From Silanimonas sp044377035 (lineage in GTDB: Bacteria > Pseudomonadota > Gammaproteobacteria > Xanthomonadales > Xanthomonadaceae): a DNA stretch of 64,000 nucleotides. This document shows positions 41,616-53,756 of this stretch, one piece after another. The number at the start of each line of letters is the position of its first letter. Within the stretch, counting starts at the first letter, position 1. The notes under the pieces were generated by a model. The model was given only the letters and a program-made list of their open reading frames with translations, was not told the origin of the DNA and did no database searches. The stretch is from positions 1 to 64,000 of the forward strand of contig NZ_JBILJW010000011.1 in assembly GCF_044377035.1 (NCBI RefSeq). Reading direction: 5' to 3'. A program made the position numbers and the translations under genes.

Positions 41616-42107
41616 TCAGCCGGCGCGCGACGCGCGACGCGCCTCGCGTTCCGCCTTCAGGTGCTCGCGCAGTTCGTCCGGAATGATGCGGCCGTCGCGA
41701 TTGCGGTCGATGGTGGCGAACTGGCCGGCGAGACGCGGCGCGTCGGTGCCGATCTCGGCCAACGTCAGGCTGCGGTCGCCATCCGCGTCGAGGAAAATGA
41801 ATCGCGCGCGCATCGCTTCGCGCTGGGCTTTCGCCAAGTCGCGGCGTGCCTCGGCCAAACGGGCAGCCTTGCGCAGTTCCTGCGGGGCGAGACGCTGGTC
41901 GCCATTGCGATCGATGCGCTCGAAGCGCTCGGCCAACCGGGGGGCCGTAGCGGCTTCACCGCGATCGATCACGCCGTCGCGATTGCGGTCGAGCTCGGCG
42001 AAGCGGCCGCCCGGCGTCGCGCCCGCTTCGGGGCGGACGGGGACAGCGCTGGCGACGGACGCCGCCAAAAGGGTGATCGCGAGGGCATACAGGAGAGGAC
42101 GGGACAT
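41616..42107 (-). CDS. exported four-EF-hand calcium-binding protein
   Basis: A 163-residue protein with a signal peptide (LLYALAITLLAASVASA). It has four 12-residue EF loops: DRNRDGVIDRGE, DRNGDQRLAPQE, DADGDRSLTLAE and DRNRDGRIIPDE, all with Asp at positions 1, 3 or 5 and Glu at 12. Loops 2 and 3 lack the usual Gly at position 6. It is a periplasmic or surface calcium buffer or sensor by inference. It starts at the ATG at 42107. Isolated small gene between CHAD and NRDE genes. Confidence 0.88.
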   Translation of the reverse strand: MSRPLLYALAITLLAASVASAVPVRPEAGATPGGRFAELDRNRDGVIDRGEAATAPRLAERFERIDRNGDQRLAPQELRKAARLAEARRDLAKAQREAMRARFIFLDADGDRSLTLAEIGTDAPRLAGQFATIDRNRDGRIIPDELREHLKAEREARRASRAG

Positions 42108-42184
42108 GGCGGGACTCCTTCGGGTGGTGAGTCCATCAACGCGCCACGCGCGCGCCGGTTGACCGGCCGACCGGGCGCCTCGGA

Positions 42185-42967
42185 TCAGCGCCGGGCCAGC
42201 CAACGCCCACGGCGACCCATGGGCGTCGCGCCCGGCCCGAAGCTCCGCTCTTCGAACCACAGCCCGTCGTCGCCCACCAGCACCACGGTGCTGGCCCGCG
42301 TCCCGTAGGCCTCGCCGCGGATGAAGGCGGCCGAGAGCCGGCGCTCCCATTCGAGGCCCACGCCGGTGTCCGGCAGCATGGCGTCCGGCGCTTCGTGCGG
42401 ATCGGCAAGCGCCTCGAAGAGGGGTTCGAGCAGGTCGCCCCCTTCGCGAGGCGTGCGGCGATCGACGCCCGTCAACCAACGCGTCATTGCCACCCGCAGG
42501 GCCTCGGTCTTCGGCCACGGCGTGTCGAGGTCGGCGTTCGACAGTGCGTGCACCCCGGGCGCCAGGGTCCGCGCACCGTGCGCGGGATGGTTGGACGCGT
42601 AGTGGGCCGCGCCATCCCACAGCAGCAGGTTGAAGCGGCCGTACTCCGACGCGACCGGCTGCAAGGCGTCGAGGTAGGGGTTCGCCGTCGCCGTGCCGAG
42701 GACGAAGTCGGCCACCAGCGCGCCCCGCGATCGTGCGAATGCTTCCGCGCGGCCGAGGCGAACGTTGGTGACCGCGGCCACGCGCCCATCGCGCGCCACC
42801 TGCAGCCAGCCGCCACCGGCCTGCAGATCGCGGCCGCCATAGGTGGCTTCATCCCCGTCGAGGAAGCCCGCCGCCGCGGTGGGGCGCGCGTGGAACTCGT
42901 CGCGGTTGCCGGCAAGCACGAAGCGCCAGCGCGGATGCGCGTCGACGGCGACAGCGATCAGGCACAT
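42185..42967 (-). CDS. NRDE/TANGO2-family protein
   Basis: A 260-residue protein with the Ntn-like N-terminus MCLIAVAVDAHPRWRFVLAG, in which Cys2 follows the initiator Met, then NRDEFHARPT and GGRDLQAGGGWLQV. The family includes human TANGO2, for which roles in heme or lipid trafficking have been proposed; the bacterial function is unclear. It overlaps the start side of the glycosylase stop by 10 bases (glycosylase ends at 42958), so the two are coupled. Confidence 0.87.
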   Translation of the reverse strand: MCLIAVAVDAHPRWRFVLAGNRDEFHARPTAAAGFLDGDEATYGGRDLQAGGGWLQVARDGRVAAVTNVRLGRAEAFARSRGALVADFVLGTATANPYLDALQPVASEYGRFNLLLWDGAAHYASNHPAHGARTLAPGVHALSNADLDTPWPKTEALRVAMTRWLTGVDRRTPREGGDLLEPLFEALADPHEAPDAMLPDTGVGLEWERRLSAAFIRGEAYGTRASTVVLVGDDGLWFEERSFGPGATPMGRRGRWLARR

Positions 42968-43497
42968 GCGCGTTCGCCCTCTGGGGCGTGCAAGGCCGCG
43001 GACAGCGCCGCCCAAGCGTCGGCTTTCTCGATGAACGTGCGGGAAGCGTGGGCCGGGCTCGTCGACGGCAGGCGGAGGATGCGCAGCGACGCGAGGCGCG
43101 CCCCCAGCGACGGCGCGACATGGCGATCGAACAGCCGCGCCGCGGCGCCGCCGTTCAAGGCGATGACACGAAGACCGACATGATTCGCCAGCAGGCCGGT
43201 GATTTCGTTCACCGCGACGCTGGCGGGCGCGATGGCGCTGTCGAGGCTGCCCTCGCGCTCACATTCGGCGAGGACATCCCACAGGGCGACGCCGGCCTCG
43301 CCGAGCGCAGCGAGACGCACCGCATACGGCGCCTGGGAGGGCACCGCGAACAGCGCCTGCATCAGCGGCCAGAAGGCATTGCGCGGATGCGCGTAGTACT
43401 GCCCGGCGCGCAGCGAGGCGATCCCCGGCATCGACCCGAGCACGAGCGCGCGCGGGGCGGCGGGAACCGCGGGAGGAAAGGAAGCAATGCGAGGCAT
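42958..43497 (-). CDS. hypoxanthine-DNA glycosylase (UDG family 6)
   Basis: A 179-residue UDG-fold enzyme. The motif order GSMPGIASLRAGQYYAHPRN (residues 21-40) plus AFWPLM and the C-terminal LPSTSPAHAS is that of the deoxyinosine-specific family 6 (HDG), not Ung or Mug. It would remove hypoxanthine that arises from adenine deamination. It starts at the ATG at 43497. The NRDE gene follows with a 10-base overlap. dinB, another DNA-damage gene, is 1.3 kb upstream. Confidence 0.87.
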   Translation of the reverse strand: MPRIASFPPAVPAAPRALVLGSMPGIASLRAGQYYAHPRNAFWPLMQALFAVPSQAPYAVRLAALGEAGVALWDVLAECEREGSLDSAIAPASVAVNEITGLLANHVGLRVIALNGGAAARLFDRHVAPSLGARLASLRILRLPSTSPAHASRTFIEKADAWAALSAALHAPEGERACA

Positions 43498-43531
43498 GCC
43501 GCGAGCATAGCGGGGTGGCCCGCGGCGGGCG

Positions 43532-44779
43532 TCAGCGCGGCGTTCGCGCGGCGTCCTCGTGCCGGAGGGCATCGCGAACGCCGGCGGCCAAGCCAGGTTG
43601 GTCGGCGAACACCCCGGTCACCCCCGCCGCGGCCAGCTGGCGGACCAGCGCTTCCGGCGGCTGTTCGCGGCCTTCGGCATCGACGAAACGGTACGGCGGC
43701 TCCGCCCGCACGGTGTAGGCATGCACGACGAAGCCGAGCCGGCGCGCTTCGGCCAGCCACGGCGCCATCGACGCACCCAGTCGCGGCCGAGGATCGGCCG
43801 CACCCGCGGGCGCCGGACTCGCCTGCACGAGGCTGGCGATCCACGGCCCGAGGCCATCGACGTCGCCGCGCAGGGCGGACAGCGCGGCCGGGGTCACCAG
43901 CTCGCCGTAATGCGTGGCGGCGCCGAAACCCGGCACCGTCGCCGCCAGCGCGCCATAGCGGGCCGCGAGGTCGTCGCCCTGCGCGGCGAACCAGACGAGG
44001 TCGTAGGGCTGACCGAAGTTGGTCGTCGTCGGATCGCTTTGGCCGGAGGTGTCACCGATCAGGAACACCAGCGGCAACTCGACGCCGGCCTTCGGCATCA
44101 GTGTGTGTCGGAGCCGGCGGAGGTTGTCGATCTCGAAGCTCTGGATGAACACCCGCGCCGGATCGGTGAAGTCGAGACGCACCAAGGCGTCGACCAGCAT
44201 CGCGCTGGTGTCGATCGCGATGGGCGTGCCGTCGCGGTGACGGCCCTCGTGCAGGAAGAACGTGGGGTGCTTGGTCTCGGGGTAGATGCCGATCGGCCGA
44301 CCGAGGCGCTCGCCCTCCGCCTTCGCCAGCGCGACCACCTCGTCGAGGGTCGCTATGCCGAAGCGTCCGTCGTAGGCGGTGTTCGCCACGCGCACGTCCG
44401 GGCGCGTCTCGCGCGCACGGAGCTGGCGGATCTCGTCGAGCGTGAAATCCTCGGCGAACCAGTCCTCGATCCACACACCGTCGATCTTCTTGCGCACCTT
44501 GCGGTCGGCGAACTCCGGGCGTGCGGCGACATCGGTGCTGCCGGAGAGCGCGTTCTCGTGGCGGGCCACCAGCACGCCGTCGCGGGTCGGGACGAGGTCG
44601 GGTTCGATGAAATCGGCGCCCTGCGCGATCGCGAGCCGGTAGGCCTCGAGCGTGTGTTCGGGGCGCTCGCCCGAAGCACCGCGATGGGCGATCACGAGCA
44701 GCGGCGGCATGGCGAAGGCGGGCATGGCCGCGAGCATAAGCGCGAACGCGGCGGACCAGGATCGGAAGGTGGCATTCAT
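43532..44779 (-). CDS. glpQ: periplasmic glycerophosphodiester phosphodiesterase
   Basis: It releases sn-glycerol-3-phosphate from deacylated phospholipids. The 415-residue protein has a signal peptide (AAFALMLAAMPAFA) and the GDPD core LLVIAHRGASGERPEHTL, with GADFIEPDLVPTRDGVLV and RHE supplying His, Glu and Asp ligands. The Ca-dependent GlpQ-type insertion region is present (total length above cytosolic UgpQ, ~247). It feeds glpK and glpD, 5 kb downstream. Divergent from dinB across 58 bases. Confidence 0.92.
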   Translation of the reverse strand: MNATFRSWSAAFALMLAAMPAFAMPPLLVIAHRGASGERPEHTLEAYRLAIAQGADFIEPDLVPTRDGVLVARHENALSGSTDVAARPEFADRKVRKKIDGVWIEDWFAEDFTLDEIRQLRARETRPDVRVANTAYDGRFGIATLDEVVALAKAEGERLGRPIGIYPETKHPTFFLHEGRHRDGTPIAIDTSAMLVDALVRLDFTDPARVFIQSFEIDNLRRLRHTLMPKAGVELPLVFLIGDTSGQSDPTTTNFGQPYDLVWFAAQGDDLAARYGALAATVPGFGAATHYGELVTPAALSALRGDVDGLGPWIASLVQASPAPAGAADPRPRLGASMAPWLAEARRLGFVVHAYTVRAEPPYRFVDAEGREQPPEALVRQLAAAGVTGVFADQPGLAAGVRDALRHEDAARTPR

Positions 44780-44837
44780 GCCGCCAGCGTGCCCTCGCCG
44801 CGTGTCGCCGGCGTGACGCCCCGGTATCCTCGCCGGC

Positions 44838-45935
44838 ATGCGGAAGATCGTGCACATCGACATGGATGCGTTCTATGCCTCGGTGGAGCAGCGCGACGAT
44901 CCCACCCTGCGCGGAAAGCCCGTGGTCGTCGCATGGAAAGGCGCACGCTCGGTCGTCTGCGCCGCCAGCTACGAAGCCCGCAAGTTCGGCGTGCGCTCGG
45001 CGATGCCTGCCGTCCGCGCCGAACGCCTCTGCCCGCAGGCCATCTTCGTGCCGCCGGACTTCGGGCGATACAAGGCGGTCTCGAAGCACGTGCGCGAGAT
45101 CCTCGAGCGCCACACGGACCTGATCGAACCCCTGTCGCTCGATGAGGCCTACCTCGACGTCAGCAGCAACAAGCAGGGCCTCGCCACCGCCACCGAAGTG
45201 GCGCAGGCGATCCGCGCCAGCATCCGCGAGGAGCTGTCGCTCACCGCTTCCGCGGGAATCGCCCCGAACAAGTTCGTGGCCAAGATCGCCTCCGACCATC
45301 GCAAGCCCGACGGCCTGTACGTCGTGCGCCCCGAGCGCGTGCTGTCCTTCCTGACGCCGCTGCCCGCCGCCCGGCTGCCCGGCGTCGGCCATGTGATGGC
45401 CGAGAAGCTCGCGGCGCTGGCCATCCATACCGTCGGCGAACTGCGGGCCGTGCCGACGCCCCTGCTGGTGCACAAGTTCGGACGCTGGGGCCTGAAGCTC
45501 GCCGAACTCGCCCGCGGCATCGACGACGAGCCGGTGGTGCCTTCGCGCGTGCGCCAGTCCATCTCGTCCGAGGACACCTTCAGCGAGGACCACTTCCTCG
45601 ACGAGCTCGGGCCCACGATCACGCGACTGGCAGAGCGCGTCTGGGCGCTGGCCCAGTGCGAACCGCGGCGCGCGCGCACCGTGCAGCTCAAGCTGAAGAC
45701 CTCGGATTTCCAGACCCTCACCCGCAGCCTCAGTCCCGAAGCCATGCCCACCAGCGCGCAGTCGCTGGCCGAAGTGGCGCTGGCGCTGCGCGATCGCGTC
45801 GACCTGCCGCCGCGAACGCGCTTTCGGCTCGTGGGCGTGGGCCTCGCGCATTTCGACGACTCCGCCCACTCGCCGCAGGACGCGCTGTTCCGACCCGACG
45901 CCGCCGTCGCGGCCGAACCGCCCCGCCCCTGCTAG
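44838..45935 (+). CDS. dinB: DNA polymerase IV
   Basis: Y-family translesion polymerase, 365 residues. It has the palm motifs IVHIDMDAFYASVEQR and LSLDEAYLDVS, the finger region GVRSAMPA, HhH-type KLPGVGHVM-like ARLPGVGHVMAEK, and the little finger to ~345. A C-terminal clamp-binding motif of the QxxLF kind is visible in SPQDALFRPD. No LexA box is apparent in the 58-base divergent gap, so SOS control is not evident from sequence. Confidence 0.95.
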   Translation: MRKIVHIDMDAFYASVEQRDDPTLRGKPVVVAWKGARSVVCAASYEARKFGVRSAMPAVRAERLCPQAIFVPPDFGRYKAVSKHVREILERHTDLIEPLSLDEAYLDVSSNKQGLATATEVAQAIRASIREELSLTASAGIAPNKFVAKIASDHRKPDGLYVVRPERVLSFLTPLPAARLPGVGHVMAEKLAALAIHTVGELRAVPTPLLVHKFGRWGLKLAELARGIDDEPVVPSRVRQSISSEDTFSEDHFLDELGPTITRLAERVWALAQCEPRRARTVQLKLKTSDFQTLTRSLSPEAMPTSAQSLAEVALALRDRVDLPPRTRFRLVGVGLAHFDDSAHSPQDALFRPDAAVAAEPPRPC

Positions 45936-45968
45936 TCTCCGGGGTCCGTCATCGCACCGGAATCGCCC

Positions 45969-47921
<1,953 letters not shown>

Positions 47922-47947
47922 GCCGCAACCAATCCAGGGAGGGATCC

Positions 47948-48646
47948 ATGAAGACCAACTACGTCCTCATCGACTTCGAGAACGTCCAGCCGGCGTCTGT
48001 CGCCGCGCTGGACGCCGAGCATTTCCACGTCATCGTGTTCTGCGGCGCCAACCAGACCAAGGTTGGGCTGGATCTGGCAACGGTGATGCAGAGAATGGGA
48101 TCGCGGGCGCAGTACCTTCAGATTTCCGGGAACGGCTCGAATGCTTTGGACTTTCACATCGCCTTCTACATCGGCGAACTGGCGAGCCGCGACCCTAGTG
48201 CGTTCTTCCACATCATCTCGAAGGACACCGGCTTCGACCCTCTTGTCGCCCATTTGAAGTCCAGAAAAATCCTCTCTGCGCGTTCGAAGACGATCGCAGA
48301 CATGCCGATCTTTAAGGCGCCCGTTATCGCAACGGTGACGGCAAGCGCCGCAAGCTCAGGACAAGCAGCGAGAGCATCATCGCCCCCTGCGAAGCCACAG
48401 GTCGAGAAATCGGCGCCAGTGAAACAAGTGGCCGCTGATCGCATCGCAGACGCCGTCAAGGACCTGATCAGGCGAGGGAACTCTCGCCCGCGGACGGTCA
48501 AGACGCTGACGAGCAAGCTGCATGCCCTGTTCCAGAAGCAAATCGGTGAACCGGAGATTGCATCTCTGATCCAGGCACTAGCTCGGGCGAAGCACATCGC
48601 CATCGCCGGAACGAAGGTCACCTACACCCTCAAGCCAGCGAAGTAG
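47948..48646 (+). CDS. PIN/NYN-like nuclease-domain protein with C-terminal winged-helix-like segment
   Basis: A 232-residue protein. The N-terminal PIN-like fold (~1-115) has acidic and Asn positions in VLIDFENVQP, NGSNALDFHIAFYIG and IISKDTGFDPLV, as in LabA/NYN ribonuclease-like proteins. A Ser/Ala/Pro linker (~125-155) leads to a C-terminal ~65-residue helical segment (RPRTVKTLTSKLHALF, KHIAIAGTKVTYTL) of LOTUS/OST-HTH appearance. GC is 50-52% in counted pieces, against 73% in glpK, so it was probably acquired by transfer. GGAGGGATCC precedes the ATG. Target unknown. Confidence 0.8.
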   Translation: MKTNYVLIDFENVQPASVAALDAEHFHVIVFCGANQTKVGLDLATVMQRMGSRAQYLQISGNGSNALDFHIAFYIGELASRDPSAFFHIISKDTGFDPLVAHLKSRKILSARSKTIADMPIFKAPVIATVTASAASSGQAARASSPPAKPQVEKSAPVKQVAADRIADAVKDLIRRGNSRPRTVKTLTSKLHALFQKQIGEPEIASLIQALARAKHIAIAGTKVTYTLKPAK

Positions 48647-48673
48647 TCAGCGTGCTTCTGCTGTCATCCCAGG

Positions 48674-50175
<1,502 letters not shown>

Positions 50176-50176
<1 letters not shown>

Positions 50177-51789
50177 CACGGATGCTCCTCGAAGTACTCG
50201 TCGAACTTGGCCTGCGCGTCCGGCCCGAACAGGATCTCGCAAGCGTCCATGAGGCCCTTCGCGGCGCGGATGTCCTCGCGGCGGACGACGAGGGCGATCT
50301 TCGAGCGCCGACGCAGGAAGTCTTCGAGCTTGGTGATCATCTCCTGCTGCTTGGCGAGGCGAATCTCGCAGCGAAGGTAATCGGTGCCTTCGATCAACAC
50401 CTCGGCCTGCCGAGGATCTTCGCGAATGTCGGCCAGCAGTTCGAAGGCCTGCTGGTCGTAGCGCCGCCACAGGCGGCTGCTCAAGCGCTCGATGGAGGTC
50501 GGCGAGGTGTAGCTGTCGAGGTCCATGAGGCGCGCCTGGTGCAGGTACTCCTCGCGCACGCTGGGGTGTGGCTCGCCGTACCAGCGGTAGCCGGCATGCG
50601 GCAAGGCCACGCCCATCGCCGCGACGTGTTCCGCGATCTCATCGCCGACGTTGATGCAGTCGGTGAGCTTGCCGCCGAACACGCTCAGGTGCGCCGTGGT
50701 CGGATTCACGTCGATCTGGTGGCGGCGCGACATCTGCAGCCAGTCGTCGCCGTCGGCGGCCGCGCCGCCCGTCTTCACCACCAGCGGCCGCACGCCGCAG
50801 CGCTCGGCGATGATGTCGTCGCGCGTCAGGGGCGTCTTGAGGTTCAGCCGCTTGTTGATGTTGTCCAAGACGAACTGGCGGTCGGCGTCGGTCACGTCGA
50901 CGTTGGGCGAATCCACCCGCGTATCGGTCGTCCCGACGCAGGTGCGCATGCCCATCGGGATGGCGAAGAACAGCCGGCCGTCGTCGGCGAAGAACGTCAG
51001 GATGCGCGGGCTCGAAGTGATCCGCGGCACCACGAGGTGGATGCCCTTGGAGAAGACATGCCGATGTGCCGTGCGCTCCCCGACCAAGGCGTTATGGGCG
51101 TCGGCAAACGGTCCGGCGGCGTTGACCAGCGCTGTCGAGCGAATCTCGAATTCCGCGCCGGACATCCCGTCGCGCGCCCGCGTCACCCACTGGCCATCGA
51201 CGCGCCGCGCGCCGAGGGATTCGACGTAGTTCGCCGCGATGCACCCGCGATCCATCGCCGAGCGCACGAACTGGAAGACGAAGCGCGCGTCGTTGTCGTG
51301 CAGGTAGGCGTCGGAGTATTCGAGCCCGCCCGCGTAGCGCGTCGTGCCGACGACCGGCTCCTCGCGTTCGATCGAGGCTTTCGAGAGCCAGCGCGGCGGC
51401 GCGGTGCGGGCGTCGCCGAACAGCCAGTACAGCCAGGCACCGGCCCAGACCAGACGCGGCGGAAAGCGGAAGCCGCGATCGAGCGTCGAGAAGAAGCGGA
51501 TGGGCAGCACCCGCGAGGGATAGGCGTCGAGCAGGCGATTGCGGCTCTTGCAGAGGTCGCGCACCAGCCCGAACTCGCGACTCTCCAGGTACTTGATGCC
51601 GCCCCAGGCGAGGTTGCTCGAATGCTGGCTGGTGAAGCCGGCGAAATCGCGCTGGTCGATCAGGGCCACCGACGCGCCCTTGCCCGAGAGGGCCGCGGCG
51701 GCGACGGCGCCGTTGATGCCGCCGCCCACCACCAGTACGTCGAAGCGCCGCGTGGCGAGCTTTCCGAGGTTGCTGCGGCGCAGCTGCAT
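50176..51789 (-). CDS. glpD: FAD-dependent glycerol-3-phosphate dehydrogenase
   Basis: It oxidises glycerol-3-phosphate to DHAP at the inner membrane and passes electrons to quinone. The 537-residue protein has the FAD loop VLVVGGGINGAVAA (18-31), SSNLAWGGIKYLE, AAGPFADAHN and FGGKLTDCINVGDE. I begin at the ATG at 51789 with GGGAG upstream; the open frame extends to 51987 without support. It is first of the glpD-glpK pair and acts after the exported GDPD at 43532-44779. Confidence 0.95.
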
Positions 51790-51832
51790 GTCGGCTCCCG
51801 CGTGGCGACGGATCTCGTGGTCCGCACCCAGT

Positions 51833-52723
51833 CTAACGCTGGCGCCCGACCTCGACCGGCCGCGCGACGCTGTATTCGGGCAGCACGAGCTGGGCATCCC
51901 AACCGGTGGAGTCCTGTGGCGTGCGCTGGAACCGAGGCCCCGGGATCGTCTCTCGCCCCCCCAGCGGCCACGGCTGGCACGCACCACCCATGCACCCCCA
52001 GAACTCGCCGCGCGTCGCCGTCACGTTCACGCGCAGCATCGGCACATCCGCCAGGTGGGCCATGGTCGGCACGGGCGGCGACTGGCCAGGTAGGAGGCCA
52101 CCCACACGAGTGGGTGGTGCGCGCCGTGCGTGGTAGTTGCCCACCAGCACCACGAAGCGACGGTCCGGGTCGCGCGCGAACGCCTCGCGCAATGCCTCGG
52201 CCATCCGCGGGTTCCGCACGTTGGCGTCGCCGCCACCGCTGCCGGGATCGAAGGCGAGGACACGCAGGTCTTCACCCGCGGACCGTCGTTCGCGCATCGA
52301 CTCGATCAGCGCCAGCAGCGCAACGCTGCGACGGCCGTCGCTGCGCTCAGGCTTGAGTGCCCAGTAGGAACCCGAAATCAGCGCGTCGCGCGCGGCGGGC
52401 TCCCCGGACGAGTCGAGGAAAGCATCGATACGCGCCTGCTCGGTCGCGTGGATTTCCAGCGCCAAGGTCACGCCCTCGTCGGGCGCTCCGTGGGCTTTTC
52501 GCCAACGCAGGCCCGTCAGCTCGCCCGCCAGCGCGGGGGCTTCATGGGTGCCGTGCAGTTCACCGAGCACGATGATGCGCTGCTGCGGCGCACTGGCCGA
52601 GACCAGCGCCGCAGCCTCACGCACGGCTGAAGGCGCTGGCACGGCTGCGACCGTCGATAGCGACAGCAACAATCCGGCGACGAGGCCGACACACCGCCGC
52701 ACACCATGGTTCTGTTTCCTCAC
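51833..52723 (-). CDS. ChaN-like haem-binding uptake family protein
   Basis: A 296-residue exported protein (GVRRCVGLVAGLLLSLS, then AVPAPSA). The ChaN-type fold starts with RIIVLGELHGTHEAPALAG, a paired Glu-His motif, and continues with TLALEIHATEQARIDAFL and RRFVVLVGNYHARRA, matching the PF04187-like haem/TIKI superfamily pattern. The GTG at 52723 follows a G-rich Shine-Dalgarno 6 bases upstream; the frame is open to 52771. An 8-bp inverted repeat lies within the coding sequence at 52098-52117. Function uncertain. Confidence 0.78.
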   Translation of the reverse strand: MRKQNHGVRRCVGLVAGLLLSLSTVAAVPAPSAVREAAALVSASAPQQRIIVLGELHGTHEAPALAGELTGLRWRKAHGAPDEGVTLALEIHATEQARIDAFLDSSGEPAARDALISGSYWALKPERSDGRRSVALLALIESMRERRSAGEDLRVLAFDPGSGGGDANVRNPRMAEALREAFARDPDRRFVVLVGNYHARRAPPTRVGGLLPGQSPPVPTMAHLADVPMLRVNVTATRGEFWGCMGGACQPWPLGGRETIPGPRFQRTPQDSTGWDAQLVLPEYSVARPVEVGRQR

Positions 52724-52792
52724 GGTCGTCCCCCCGATGGCCGTCGGCCGATTCGAGGGAACTGGTGCCAATACGCGCGGGGCGCAAGCCCC

Positions 52793-53752
52793 TCAGCCCA
52801 CCCGCTCGAAACTCAGGCCAGGCGTCGCGTCAACGGCGGGGGCTTCGTCAACGAGGTAATGGTCGACCAGCAGGAAGGCGAACAGGACCATCAGGTAGAT
52901 GATCGAGTAGTTGAACACCCGCATCGGGTACATCGGATCAGGCGGATTGAAGAGGCGCACGGCGTAGTAGAGGAACACGCCGCCGAGCACCAGTGCGCCG
53001 CCGAGATAGAACAGCCCGCTCATGCCGCTGGCGAAAGGCAGCACCGTCGCCGCGATCAGCAGCAGCGTGTAGAACAGGATCTGCCAGCGCGTGTACACCA
53101 CGCCATGCGTCACCGGCAGCATCGGGATCATCGCCTTGGCGTAGTCGTCCTTGCGGAAGATCGCCAGCGCCCAGAAATGCGGCGGCGTCCAGACGAAGAT
53201 GATCAGCACCAGCAGCAGGGCGTGGTGGTAGTCGTGCGGCGCGTCGAACAGCGCGGCGAAACCCGCGCCTTCCGGCCAGCCCTTCACCGCGGCCCAGCCG
53301 AGCAGCGGCGGCGCCGCGCCAGCGAGGCCACCGATGACGATGTTCTGTGGCGTCGCGCGCTTGAGGTAGCCGGTGTAGATGATCGCGTAGCCGATCAGCG
53401 AGGCGAAGGTCAGCGCCGCGGTCAGCGGGTTCACCCACAGCGCGAGGATCAGCATCGACAGCGCGCCGAGTGCGATGGCGAAGCCCAGCACCTGGGCGCC
53501 GGTGAGCGAACCGGTCGGCAGCGGACGATGCTGGGTGCGCGCCATGACCGCATCGATGCGCTGGTCGAGCAGGTGGTTGATCGCCGCGGCGGACGCCGCA
53601 GCCAGCCAGATGCCGAGGCTTCCCAACACCAGCGCGCGCCAGCCCGGCAGTTCGGGCGTGGCGAGGAACATGCCGATCACCGCGGTGAAGACGATCAGCG
53701 CCACGACGCGCGGCTTGGTGAGTTCCCAGTACTGGCTGGCGAGGTTGGCCAT
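52793..53752 (-). CDS. ctaB: protoheme IX farnesyltransferase (heme O synthase)
   Basis: It attaches the farnesyl tail to heme B for the terminal oxidase. The 319-residue UbiA-family membrane protein has nine helices. The first Asp-rich motif is AINHLLDQRIDAVMARTQHRP, and the second region is IFRKDDYAKAMIPMLPV. KPRVVALIVFTA opens helix 1. It lies 4 bases after the ctaA stop. It is last of the surf1-SCO-ctaA-ctaB unit. Confidence 0.96.
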   Translation of the reverse strand: MANLASQYWELTKPRVVALIVFTAVIGMFLATPELPGWRALVLGSLGIWLAAASAAAINHLLDQRIDAVMARTQHRPLPTGSLTGAQVLGFAIALGALSMLILALWVNPLTAALTFASLIGYAIIYTGYLKRATPQNIVIGGLAGAAPPLLGWAAVKGWPEGAGFAALFDAPHDYHHALLLVLIIFVWTPPHFWALAIFRKDDYAKAMIPMLPVTHGVVYTRWQILFYTLLLIAATVLPFASGMSGLFYLGGALVLGGVFLYYAVRLFNPPDPMYPMRVFNYSIIYLMVLFAFLLVDHYLVDEAPAVDATPGLSFERVG

Positions 53753-53756
53753 CGGC

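Noticed and set aside
44780..44837. LexA (SOS) box for dinB
   Set aside because: No CTG-N10-CAG-like palindrome is present in the divergent gap.
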